Positions 25,690 to 35,015 of a stretch of 64,000 bases of DNA are shown piece by piece (the first letter of the stretch is position 1; the number at the start of each line of letters is the position of its first letter). Source of the stretch: Bacilli bacterium (GTDB lineage Bacteria > Bacillota_I > Bacilli_A > RF39 > UBA660). Made by a program: the position numbers and the translations under genes. Below the pieces are notes generated by a model, which saw only the letters and a program-made list of their open reading frames with translations, ran no database searches and was not told the DNA's origin. The stretch spans positions 1 through 64,000 of the forward strand of contig CAAERO010000030.1 of NCBI GenBank assembly GCA_900758495.1, read 5' to 3'.

Positions 25690-28600
25690 ATGCAAAAAGA
25701 GGTTAGTATTTTATTAAAAGAAATGGGGATTGATTATACTAATTCTTCTTTTTTTGACTCTTTAAAACTAGAAAAAGTAGTAGTAGAAGAAAAAACAGGA
25801 GCGTGGAATATCTATTTGAGTAATGATAGTTTATTAGATATAAATTCATATAAATTATTAGAACAAAATAAAGATAAACTTGGTAATACTAATATCTATT
25901 ACAATATAACTTCTCTTGATAATAGTATATTACTTTCATACTATAAAACTTTACTAGAGTTAGCTAAAGAAAAAGATGAATTAAGTATTTTAGAACCATA
26001 TTTATCTAATTTAATATTAGAAGACGATAACTTACTTTTGGTAGCTAGTAATACAATTGAAGCAAGAAGGCTTATAAAGATAAAAGATATTATTACACCA
26101 TATTATAAAAGATTAGGTTATACTAAAGATATTGAAATAGTAGTGCGAGAAAACGAGTCTATTAAAGAAGAAATAGAAGAAGAATTAGCTAAGATAAAAG
26201 TAGAACCTATAAAAGTAGAAGAAGTAAAAGAAGAAAAGAAAGAATTTAAAAACTTTACCCCAGGTCCACGCCCTCGTAGAAGTAAAAAACGTGATGAAGG
26301 TTGTATCTTAGGACTTGATATTAAACAAATGCCTATTAAAATAAGTATGATTAAAGGAGAAGATAACAATGTTATTATAGAAGGAAATATCTTTGGGGTG
26401 GATTATTTCGAATCTAGTAAGAGTGATTTTAGAATCATTACATTAAAAATAACAGATAATACAGATAGTATTTTATGTAAAGTATTTTGTAATGAACAAG
26501 AAGAATATGCACGACTTTGTAAAGAGTTAAAAGTAGGGCGTGATTTATTAATATCTGGTTATGTGAAAGAAGATTCCTTTGCTAAAGAACTAGTATTAAA
26601 TGCTCGCGATATAATGCCTGTTACTAAACATAAAGAAGAAATTCAAGATTTAAGTGATAGAAAAAGAGTAGAATTACATACTCATACTAAAATGAGTCAG
26701 ATGGATGGTGTTGCTGATGAAATAGCTCTTGTTAAACAAGCGATTAACTGGGGACATAAAGGTATTGCTATAACTGATCATAATGGGGCACAGGCTTTTC
26801 CTCATGTTTATAACTTTGTAAGAGATTATAATAAGGGTAAAGAAGAAAATGAAAAATTTAAAGCTATTTATGGTACAGAATTAGTTATGGTTGATGATAA
26901 AGTTGATATTGTAGTTCGTCCGAATAATGATGTTTTATTAGATGATACTTATGTTGTATTTGACTTTGAAACGACTGGTTTTAATGCTGGTGGTGCTGAC
27001 TCCATCATTGAAATAGGTGCTGTTAAAATGAAAGATGGAGTTATCTTAGAAAAATATGATGAGTTAATCAACCCTGGGCGTCCACTTCCACAAAAAATAG
27101 TAGATGTTACTAATATTACTGATATGATGCTTGAAGGTAAAAGAAGTGAAGAAGAAGCAGTTAAAGACTTTATTAACTGGTTTGGTGACTTGCCAATGGT
27201 TGCTCACAATGCTAAGTTTGATGTTTCTTTCTTAGAAATGGCTTATGAAAAGTATAATTTAGGAGAATTTAAAAATCCTGTTATTGATACTTTAGAATTA
27301 TCACGTACTCTTGATAATAATTATGCAAGACATAGTTTGTCGGCCCTTGTAAAAAGATATAATGTTCCTTGGGATGAAAATGCTCATCATAGAGGAGATT
27401 ATGATGCTGAAGGAACCGCTTTAGTTTTCTATAAAATGCTTGAAAAGTTAGATAACCGTAATATTGAAACTATGCAGCAGATGGCTACAATGGTTGATGA
27501 GAGTGAAATGTATAAATATGGTGCTTTAAATCACATTAATATTTTAACTCTTACTAAGAAAGGACTTAAAAATTTATTTAAGATAATTTCTTCTGCTAAT
27601 ACAACTTATTTATATAAAACGCCAAGAATACCAAGGAGTATAATTGAACAGTACCGAGAAGATTTATTAATTGGTAGTGGTTGTTATGAATCAGAAGTTT
27701 TTAGACAAGCTAAGAGTAAAAGTGAAGAAGAATTATCTAATGTTATAAGATTTTATGATTATGTAGAAGTGCAACCACCAGAATGTTATCATCACTTAAT
27801 AGATACAAGTGATTTTGGTAATGAAGTAGAACTTAATGCTCATATAGAAAAAATTATTAGAACTACTATTGAAGCTGGTAAATTAATTGTAGCTACAGGT
27901 GATGTTCATCATTTAACAAGAGAAGATAAAATCTATCGTGAAATAATTGTTAACCAAAAAGTACCTGGTGGAGGACGACATCCATTAGCAAAGAGTAGTA
28001 TTAAAGAAATACCATCTAATCATTTTCGAACTACTGATGAAATGCTTAATGACTTTTCGTTTCTAGATGAAGAAACAAGAAATTTAATTGTTATTGATAA
28101 TCCTAATAAAATTCTTGATATGGTTGAAGAAATAGAAGTTATTATTGAAACTGGAGGAATACCTTTCTCTCCAAAGATTGATAAGAGTGTAGAAACAGTT
28201 ACCGATTTAGTATTTACAAGAGCATCAGATTGGTATGGAGATCCTCTACCTTATAATATAGAAGAACGTATTAGTAAAGAACTATATGGTGATGGAATTT
28301 TTGAAGCTATAAAAGATGAAATTAATCGAGAAGATATAAAAGAAGAAGAGCAAGAAAAAGAACTATTTAAGAGATTGCATACAACTTTATTAAAAGGTTT
28401 TGATAGTGTTAAAGATAAGATTAGGGAAAACCTAAAAATAGTAAATCCTGAAATGAGTGATGAAGAAGTAGAGAAAACCTTACCTAAGAAACTAGGAGGA
28501 GTTATCGGTGGTGGCTTTGATGTTATTTACTTAATCGCTCAAAAGCTAGTTAAACACTCTAATGATGATGGTTATATTGTTGGTTCACGTGGTTCTGTTG

Positions 28601-30297
28601 GTTCTAGCTTTGTAGCTACAATGATGGGAATTACTGAAGTTAATGCTCTTCCTGCTCATTACCTATGTCGTAATAAAGATTGTAAATACTCAGAATTTAT
28701 GGATGAAAATGGGGAAGCTTATGGTAAAGAATACTCATCAGGTTATGATTTACCAGATAAGATTTGTCCAAAATGCGGAGGAAAACTTTCTAAAGAAGGT
28801 CAAGATATGCCGTTCGCTACTTTCTTAGGATTTAATGCTGATAAAGTTCCTGATATCGACTTAAACTTCTCTGGAGAATATCAGTGGCAAGCTCATGAAT
28901 ATACCAAAGTCTTATTTGGAGTTGATAATGTTTATCGGGCTGGTACCATTGGTACTGTCGCAGAGAAAACTGCTTTTGGGTATGTAAAGGGATATTTAGA
29001 AGAACATGGTATTACGGATAAAAGAACAGTAGAAATAGAAAGACTTGCGATTGGCTGTACTGGTGTTAAAAGAACAACTGGTCAGCATCCAGGAGGAATT
29101 GTTGTAATTCCAGGTTATATGGATGTTTATGATTTTACTCCCTTTCAATATCCAGCTGATGATAACACATCCCTTTGGCGAACTACCCATTTTGATTATC
29201 ATGCTATTGACCAAGATGTTTTAAAACTTGATATACTAGGTCATGATGATCCAACTGTTCTTAGAATGCTTCAAGATTTATCAGGACTTGATATAACAAC
29301 TTTACCAATGGACGATAAAAGAATATTTTCTCTTCTTTCTAGTACTAAAGAACTAGGTGTTACAGAAGAAGAAATACTTTGTCCAACAGGAACATTAGGT
29401 CTTCCTGAACTAGGAACTAACTTTGTTATTCAAATGTTAGTAGAAACTAAACCAAGTAGTTTTGGTGAACTTGTTAAAATTTCTGGTTTATCCCATGGTA
29501 CTGACGTTTGGGCAGGTAATGCAAGTGAGCTTATCAAAAATAATATTGTTCCTTTTAAAGAGGTTATTGGTTGTCGTGATGATATCATGGTAAACTTAAT
29601 GAACTGGGGAATGGAACCTAAACTAGCCTTTAAGATAATGGAATTTGTTCGTAAAGGTAAAGCCTCAAAAGACCCAGAAACTTGGCAGGAATATGCTACT
29701 AAGATGAAAAATGCAAAGATACCAGATTGGTATATAGAGTCATGTCATAAAATAAAATACATGTTCCCTAAAGCACATGCTTGTGCCTATGTTATGAGTG
29801 CTATTAGAATTGCTTGGTTTAAACTTTATCATCCTTTATGGTACTATGCTGCCTATTTCTCAATTAGAGAAGATGATTTTGATATTGAAACAATGATAAA
29901 AGGTTATAATTCTATAAGAGCAAGATATGAAGACTTATTAGCAAAAGGCTATGAAGCTACAAATAAAGAAACTAATATAATAGGTAGTTTACATGTCGCA
30001 ATGGAAGCAACCGCAAGAGGTATTAAATTCGCCCCTATTTCAATTGAAAAAAGTGATGCATCTCGTTTCGTTTTAGATGATGAACACGAAAATACTCTAA
30101 TACCACCTTTTTCTACCATTGATGGTCTAGGAGGAGCTGTTGCATCTACCATTGTCGAAGAACGAAAAAAACAACCATTCCTAAGTAAAGAAGATTTACA
30201 AAGAAGAGGAAAAGTATCTAAGACTTTAATTGATAAAATGGATGCAATGGGAATAATTAGTGATTTACCAGATTCTAACCAGTTAAGTTTATTTTAG
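25690..30297 (+). CDS. polC: DNA polymerase III PolC
   Basis: Gram-positive replicative polymerase, 1535 residues (typical ~1440). Order: helical N-terminus, OB domain (~205-310), PHP domain beginning RVELHTHTKMSQMDG, an inserted DnaQ-type proofreading exonuclease (VVFDFETTG ... HNAKFDVSF ... HRGDYDAEG), second half of PHP, then the palm/fingers with a PolC-type zinc finger (CxxxxC ... CPKCGG, about 990-1035), PDIDLNFSGEYQ and TGQHPGG. Ends with the DSNQLSLF-type sequence resembling a sliding-clamp binding motif. Confidence 0.97.
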   Translation: MQKEVSILLKEMGIDYTNSSFFDSLKLEKVVVEEKTGAWNIYLSNDSLLDINSYKLLEQNKDKLGNTNIYYNITSLDNSILLSYYKTLLELAKEKDELSILEPYLSNLILEDDNLLLVASNTIEARRLIKIKDIITPYYKRLGYTKDIEIVVRENESIKEEIEEELAKIKVEPIKVEEVKEEKKEFKNFTPGPRPRRSKKRDEGCILGLDIKQMPIKISMIKGEDNNVIIEGNIFGVDYFESSKSDFRIITLKITDNTDSILCKVFCNEQEEYARLCKELKVGRDLLISGYVKEDSFAKELVLNARDIMPVTKHKEEIQDLSDRKRVELHTHTKMSQMDGVADEIALVKQAINWGHKGIAITDHNGAQAFPHVYNFVRDYNKGKEENEKFKAIYGTELVMVDDKVDIVVRPNNDVLLDDTYVVFDFETTGFNAGGADSIIEIGAVKMKDGVILEKYDELINPGRPLPQKIVDVTNITDMMLEGKRSEEEAVKDFINWFGDLPMVAHNAKFDVSFLEMAYEKYNLGEFKNPVIDTLELSRTLDNNYARHSLSALVKRYNVPWDENAHHRGDYDAEGTALVFYKMLEKLDNRNIETMQQMATMVDESEMYKYGALNHINILTLTKKGLKNLFKIISSANTTYLYKTPRIPRSIIEQYREDLLIGSGCYESEVFRQAKSKSEEELSNVIRFYDYVEVQPPECYHHLIDTSDFGNEVELNAHIEKIIRTTIEAGKLIVATGDVHHLTREDKIYREIIVNQKVPGGGRHPLAKSSIKEIPSNHFRTTDEMLNDFSFLDEETRNLIVIDNPNKILDMVEEIEVIIETGGIPFSPKIDKSVETVTDLVFTRASDWYGDPLPYNIEERISKELYGDGIFEAIKDEINREDIKEEEQEKELFKRLHTTLLKGFDSVKDKIRENLKIVNPEMSDEEVEKTLPKKLGGVIGGGFDVIYLIAQKLVKHSNDDGYIVGSRGSVGSSFVATMMGITEVNALPAHYLCRNKDCKYSEFMDENGEAYGKEYSSGYDLPDKICPKCGGKLSKEGQDMPFATFLGFNADKVPDIDLNFSGEYQWQAHEYTKVLFGVDNVYRAGTIGTVAEKTAFGYVKGYLEEHGITDKRTVEIERLAIGCTGVKRTTGQHPGGIVVIPGYMDVYDFTPFQYPADDNTSLWRTTHFDYHAIDQDVLKLDILGHDDPTVLRMLQDLSGLDITTLPMDDKRIFSLLSSTKELGVTEEEILCPTGTLGLPELGTNFVIQMLVETKPSSFGELVKISGLSHGTDVWAGNASELIKNNIVPFKEVIGCRDDIMVNLMNWGMEPKLAFKIMEFVRKGKASKDPETWQEYATKMKNAKIPDWYIESCHKIKYMFPKAHACAYVMSAIRIAWFKLYHPLWYYAAYFSIREDDFDIETMIKGYNSIRARYEDLLAKGYEATNKETNIIGSLHVAMEATARGIKFAPISIEKSDASRFVLDDEHENTLIPPFSTIDGLGGAVASTIVEERKKQPFLSKEDLQRRGKVSKTLIDKMDAMGIISDLPDSNQLSLF

Positions 30298-30306
30298 AGG
30301 TGAAGT

Positions 30307-31200
30307 ATGGAAAAAGAAACATTAAATAATATTCTATTAGGAATAATGGAAGTCTATAATCAAGATTTACCGAATGATAAGAAACATCAAGTATTAAGTG
30401 ATTTGTGGACTAAATACTATAAATTAAGTGAAAAAACAGGAATAAAGTTAGATTTTGCTTATCAATTATACTTAATAGGAGAAAGTGAAAGCTATATAAT
30501 TAATCAAGAACCAGAAAGATTTATAGTTAATAAGGAAGAACTAAATAAAGCAATTAGTGATTTAGAAAATAATAAAGATTTAACTTTAGATGAGATAGAT
30601 ACTTTATTACAAGCTAGTGTAGAAAATGCTAGAAGTAGTTTTGCTAATCTAGGAATAGATGTAAAAACTAATTCTTTAAATGGTTTTTGTGAGTTGGGTC
30701 AAGCTCTTTCTTTAATGCCATTAGAAAGTCTTGGTTTAAAAGTAACTAAGAATACGGCTAAAGAGTCTTTTGGTTATCCTTTTAATCATGCATTTGGAAC
30801 AGTTACTTTTCCTTATAATGGTGGTGAAATAACTTATTTAATTGATTCTACTTATCGCCAGTTCTTTACAACAAATAGGTGTAATGAAGGAAGATATCAT
30901 CAGGAAGAAGAAAATACCAAACTTAAAGTAGCTCCAGATCCAGGCTATTTTATAGAAGATGAATTTTTTGCTAGAAACTTAATGCGTAATGGGTATGTTT
31001 TATTAACTAAAGAAAATGCTACTAAATATGGGGAAGCATTCTATAAGGCAAGTCTTTCTTTAGAAAAACAAGAAAATTTAAATAATAGCAATATAAACTA
31101 CTATCAAAATATAATAAGTAGTAAGGAGAACTATAAAGCCGATAAAGAAGAATTAGAAGGGCTTAATCTAAAGTTTAAAGACAGTAACAAAATAAAATAA
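30307..31200 (+). CDS. putative Cys-His-Asp enzyme (transglutaminase/NAT-like)
   Basis: 297 residues, 10 bases after polC. The N-terminal 100 residues are helical. Then come Cys128 (NGFCELGQAL, start of a helix), His161 (FNHAFGTVTF, on a strand) and Asp180 (YLIDSTYRQFF), the order and context of a papain-like transglutaminase or arylamine acetyltransferase triad. This is motif-level inference; no family is claimed. Not membrane-bound, no signal peptide. Confidence 0.5.
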   Translation: MEKETLNNILLGIMEVYNQDLPNDKKHQVLSDLWTKYYKLSEKTGIKLDFAYQLYLIGESESYIINQEPERFIVNKEELNKAISDLENNKDLTLDEIDTLLQASVENARSSFANLGIDVKTNSLNGFCELGQALSLMPLESLGLKVTKNTAKESFGYPFNHAFGTVTFPYNGGEITYLIDSTYRQFFTTNRCNEGRYHQEEENTKLKVAPDPGYFIEDEFFARNLMRNGYVLLTKENATKYGEAFYKASLSLEKQENLNNSNINYYQNIISSKENYKADKEELEGLNLKFKDSNKIK

Positions 31201-31222
31201 TTAATAGTCAGGGGGAAAATAA

Positions 31223-31495
31223 ATGATTAGAACTTATTTTGATACGCTTGTGTTATCAGCAACATCATCAACTATTTCAACAGCACTTCAAAACGAAGTG
31301 GAAAATTCACAAATAACAACATTAGCGACAGCAACATCTATTCTCTCAAGAAGTGTTGATTTTAGAACGGAAAAGTTGAATGTAACATTATCATATATTG
31401 AATCATTAAGTGATGATGAATTAGCAAGACTAACTAGTAAGTTAGAAACAAAAGAAGAAGAGTTAGAAAAAGTAAAAACTTATAAATTAAAATAA
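31223..31495 (+). CDS. small unknown protein, paralog 1
   Basis: 90 residues, ribosome site AGGGGGAAA. The last ~40 residues (SYIESLSDDELARLTSKLE ... KTYKLK) are nearly the same as in the gene at 31567, so the two are tandem duplicates; the N-terminal halves differ. Helical, function unknown. Confidence 0.6.
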   Translation: MIRTYFDTLVLSATSSTISTALQNEVENSQITTLATATSILSRSVDFRTEKLNVTLSYIESLSDDELARLTSKLETKEEELEKVKTYKLK

Positions 31496-31566
31496 ATTTT
31501 TTGTTGATTTATATCAATTATGTGATAAACTAAAACCTGCTTAGAAAATTAAGGAGGTTTTTAGTT

Positions 31567-31833
31567 ATGAATTTATTAGAAATGCTTACAACATTATTTA
31601 TCTTAGATGAAGTAGCAGGAAGTAAAAATAAAACAGAGGAAACATCTACTGTTTTTACCGCAACAGCATTTGTTTCTTCAATGAATGATAGCAGTATTCC
31701 TAAAGAAAAAATGAATACTACAGTATCTTATATAGAATCATTAAGTGATGCTGAATTAGCAGCTTTAACAGTTAAATTAGATAAGAAAGAGGAAAATCTA
31801 AAGAATATAAAAACTTATAGATTAAAAAAATAA
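31567..31833 (+). CDS. small unknown protein, paralog 2
   Basis: 88 residues, ribosome site AAGGAGG. Shares SYIESLSDAELAALTVKLD ... KTYRLK with the preceding gene. The hydrophobic start (MLTTLFILDEVAG) may insert in a membrane. The next gene begins one base after its stop. Confidence 0.6.
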   Translation: MNLLEMLTTLFILDEVAGSKNKTEETSTVFTATAFVSSMNDSSIPKEKMNTTVSYIESLSDAELAALTVKLDKKEENLKNIKTYRLKK

Positions 31834-31834
31834 G

Positions 31835-32590
31835 ATGGATAATTTTGAACTTGATAAAAAAATTAAAATATATGAAAAATTAGGGGCTCTTAAATTTCAA
31901 AAAGTAGTATTTAAATTAGAAAGAATAAAATTTAGTCTTATTAAAAATCACTTTCCTAGCTATATAAAATTTACTGATAAGATTCTTGATTTTAAAGCTA
32001 ACTCAAAACTAAAGAAAGCTAAGACGGAAGAAGAAAAAACAAAGATAAAAAAATTAGTTCGTTATAATAAAATGCTTAATAGAAGAGAGTTAAATACTTT
32101 ACAAAATAGAAATTATCATATAAATAGTAATGATCCAACAGTTATTTATGATTACCTTTTATGGAATAAAAGTATTCACAAAAAAGGCTTGATAACTAAT
32201 GCTATTACTATACCAGTATTGCTAGCTCTAACTTCTTTTTCTGTTCCTTATACAGTACCATTTTTAACTTTGGAAATGGTTAGTGCTATTATTAATTTTG
32301 AATGTATTAATATTCAAAATTATAATATATGCCGTTATAAGAAAATAGAACCATTACTTGAAAAAAGAAGGGAAAGAGAAGTAAAAACTAATATTGAAAA
32401 GTATGGTGAAGTTTCAGAATTAGTTTATAATAGTGTAGAGAAAAGTGATACTAAATTACCAAGTATTGATGATATAGTAGAAAATATTACTACGAAAGAA
32501 CAAGCTATGCAAATGAAAGAATTATTAGAAAAAATAGCAAGTGAAAGAAAAGATAAACCTGTAAAACAATTTGTCAAAAAAAAGTCTTAA
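31835..32590 (+). CDS. unknown protein with hydrophobic hairpin
   Basis: 251 residues. Lys-rich flanks surround one or two hydrophobic segments around residues 128-155; the C-terminus is charged. No ribosome site of its own is obvious, and it follows the preceding stop by one base, so it is probably translationally coupled. A terminator covers its stop. Confidence 0.6.
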   Translation: MDNFELDKKIKIYEKLGALKFQKVVFKLERIKFSLIKNHFPSYIKFTDKILDFKANSKLKKAKTEEEKTKIKKLVRYNKMLNRRELNTLQNRNYHINSNDPTVIYDYLLWNKSIHKKGLITNAITIPVLLALTSFSVPYTVPFLTLEMVSAIINFECINIQNYNICRYKKIEPLLEKRREREVKTNIEKYGEVSELVYNSVEKSDTKLPSIDDIVENITTKEQAMQMKELLEKIASERKDKPVKQFVKKKS

Positions 32591-32607
32591 AATATAAGAC
32601 TTTTTCT
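32580..32607 (+). terminator. terminator
   Basis: aaaagtctta (32580-32589) pairs with taagactttt (32595-32604), T run follows; overlaps the stop of the preceding gene. Confidence 0.8.
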
Positions 32608-32615
32608 TTTAATAA

Positions 32616-32624
32616 TGTTATAAT
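32616..32624 (+). promoter_or_regulatory. extended -10 of the hydrolase-murF-ddl operon
   Basis: TGT-TATAAT, 22 bases before the hydrolase start. Confidence 0.5.
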
Positions 32625-32645
32625 TAAGACTAAAGGAGGTAACAT

Positions 32646-33377
32646 ATGGCAGAGAAAGTAAACCTAGATACTATTAATTACATACAATATGGTAATGATA
32701 AAGGTAAAGATATCATTCTTTTACATGGTTGGGGTCAAAATATTGAAATGATGCAACCATTAGGTAATCTACTTGCTGATAATTACCATATCACTATCAT
32801 TGATTTACCAGGGTTTGGAAAGAGTAAAGAACCAGAAGTAGCACTATCTGTAATGGATTATACTAATATCGTGCATCGTTTGGTAGAAAAATTAAATATT
32901 AAAAAACCAACATTGATTGGACATTCCTTTGGAGGAAGAATATCTATTTGTTATGGAGCTACTTATGAAGTTGATAAATTAGTATTATGTGGAGCACCTT
33001 GTGTTCGAACAAAGAAAGGTTTAACTTTAAAAGAAAAGTTGTTAAAAACTGCTAAAAAGTTGCCAGGAATGGATAAAGTAGCAGATATAGCTAAAAATTA
33101 TATAGGTTCTACTGATTATAAAAATGCTAGTCCTATAATGAAAGAAATACTAGTTAAAACAGTAAATGAAGATTTATCAGATTATGCTCGAAAAATTAAA
33201 GCACCAGTTATCTTAATTTGGGGTGAATATGATGAAGCAGCCCCACTTGAAGAAGGTAAATTACTAGAAGGACTACTTCAAGATGGAGCAATGATAGTTT
33301 TACCAGGAACACACTATGCTTATTTAGAAAACCTTTATCAAGTAGGTTCGATTATTAATAAATTTATGGAGGAATAA
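32646..33377 (+). CDS. alpha/beta hydrolase
   Basis: 243 residues. Nucleophile elbow GHSFGG, oxyanion region HGWGQN, acid Asp in WGEYDEAAP, and catalytic His in PGTHYAY. Substrate unknown. First of three tightly packed genes with murF and ddl, one base before murF, which hints at a wall-related role. Confidence 0.88.
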   Translation: MAEKVNLDTINYIQYGNDKGKDIILLHGWGQNIEMMQPLGNLLADNYHITIIDLPGFGKSKEPEVALSVMDYTNIVHRLVEKLNIKKPTLIGHSFGGRISICYGATYEVDKLVLCGAPCVRTKKGLTLKEKLLKTAKKLPGMDKVADIAKNYIGSTDYKNASPIMKEILVKTVNEDLSDYARKIKAPVILIWGEYDEAAPLEEGKLLEGLLQDGAMIVLPGTHYAYLENLYQVGSIINKFMEE

Positions 33378-33378
33378 A

Positions 33379-35001
33379 ATGTTTTTTAAAATTATTTTAC
33401 TGTTAATAATGACAGGTGCAATTATTATTAAATCAAAGAAAAATTTACATATGTTACAGCAAAATCTTTATAATGAAAATAATCGTTATATTAAATGGGT
33501 ATTAAATAATAGTAAAAACTTTATTACCTTAGAGCTGGTTTGTCTTTTCTTAGTAGCAATCGCTAATTGTTTCTTAGCAACTAAAAATACTATGTCCTTA
33601 ACAATTAACATTATAGTAACTATTCTTTATATAGTATTTATTGCTAAATTCTATAAAGATATGAAAAATGAACAAGTGAAAAAACCACTAGTAATAACAG
33701 CTAGAGTTAAAAGATTAATTGGAACAGAAACAGTATTATATTTAATACCATTAGTTTTCTTATTTATAGTAAAAGATGATCTTATATATAGTAGTTATGC
33801 TATCTTTATTTATGCTTTAGTAACTTATTTAAACAACCTAGTATTACTAGTAGCAAACTTTATCAATAAATATACTTTAGAAAAATATGTTTATTATCAT
33901 TTTAAACATATGGCGATGAAAAAACTTCATAGTATGGAAAATTTAAAAGTAGTAGGAATAACTGGAAGTTATGGAAAAACTAGTAGTAAGAATATTCTTG
34001 CTGATATTTTAAATATTAAATATGTGACTCTACCAACTCCAAAGAATTTAAATACACCTTATGGACTTATTATTACTATTAATAATCATTTAGATAAATT
34101 CACAGAAGTATTTATTGCAGAGATGGGGGCTTATAAAACAGGAGAAATAAAACAATTATGTGATATGGTTAAACCTAAATATGGTATTTTAACTAAGATT
34201 GGAACTGCTCATTTAGAAACATTTGGTAGTGAAGAAAATATTCAAAAGACTAAGTTTGAACTTATTGAATCTTTACCTCTAGATGGTATAGGAGTATTAA
34301 ATAAAGATGATCCTAAACAAGTTAGTTATAAACTAAAGAATAAATGTAAAATATTATGGATAGGTATTGAAAATAGTGATGTTGATGTATATGCTCATGA
34401 TATAAAATGTTCAAATACTGGAACAAGCTTCAAAGTTAAATTTAAAAAAGAAGAGAAAGATTATGAGTTTGAAACAAGACTTTTAGGAAATCATAATGTT
34501 TATAATATTCTAGCAGGTTTAGCGCTAGGTTATGAATTTGGAATACCTGTAGAAAAATTACAGCAATCTGTTAAAGCAATCAAACCAGTTGAACATCGTC
34601 TAGAACTAAAAAGACTAGGTACCTTCTATCAAATAGATGATGCTTATAATTCTAATCCAGTTGGAGCTAAAGGAGCAGTTGATGTTTTATCAATGATGCC
34701 AGGAGTTAGAGTGATTGTAACACCAGGTATGGTTGAACTGGGAGAAAAAGAAGACTATTATAATGAAAAATTTGGTGAACAAATAGCAGAAAAGAAAAAT
34801 ATTGATTATGTAGTTTTAATTGGTAAGAAAAAAACTTTACCGATTAAAAAAGGATTAGAAAATAAAAATTATGATATGGATAAAGTTATAGTTTACAATG
34901 ATGTTAGAGAAGCATACAATTTTATAAGGGGTATTAATACAAAAGAAGATATTTATGCTTTATTTGAAAATGATTTACCTGATACTTATAATGAAAAATA
35001 G
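33379..35001 (+). CDS. murF: MurF-type ligase fused to a membrane domain
   Basis: 540 residues. The first ~165 hold about five hydrophobic helices, absent from ordinary MurF; the rest is a Mur ligase: P-loop GITGSYGKTSSKN near 194, AEMGAY, GTAHLETFGS, LGNHNVYNILA, HRLELKRLG and DDAYNSNPVGAKGA. It adds D-Ala-D-Ala to the UDP-MurNAc peptide, and the ddl gene five bases downstream supplies that dipeptide. The membrane part would place this step at the membrane. The junction is read in one uninterrupted frame. Confidence 0.88.
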   Translation: MFFKIILLLIMTGAIIIKSKKNLHMLQQNLYNENNRYIKWVLNNSKNFITLELVCLFLVAIANCFLATKNTMSLTINIIVTILYIVFIAKFYKDMKNEQVKKPLVITARVKRLIGTETVLYLIPLVFLFIVKDDLIYSSYAIFIYALVTYLNNLVLLVANFINKYTLEKYVYYHFKHMAMKKLHSMENLKVVGITGSYGKTSSKNILADILNIKYVTLPTPKNLNTPYGLIITINNHLDKFTEVFIAEMGAYKTGEIKQLCDMVKPKYGILTKIGTAHLETFGSEENIQKTKFELIESLPLDGIGVLNKDDPKQVSYKLKNKCKILWIGIENSDVDVYAHDIKCSNTGTSFKVKFKKEEKDYEFETRLLGNHNVYNILAGLALGYEFGIPVEKLQQSVKAIKPVEHRLELKRLGTFYQIDDAYNSNPVGAKGAVDVLSMMPGVRVIVTPGMVELGEKEDYYNEKFGEQIAEKKNIDYVVLIGKKKTLPIKKGLENKNYDMDKVIVYNDVREAYNFIRGINTKEDIYALFENDLPDTYNEK

Positions 35002-35015
35002 AAAGGATGTTTAAA

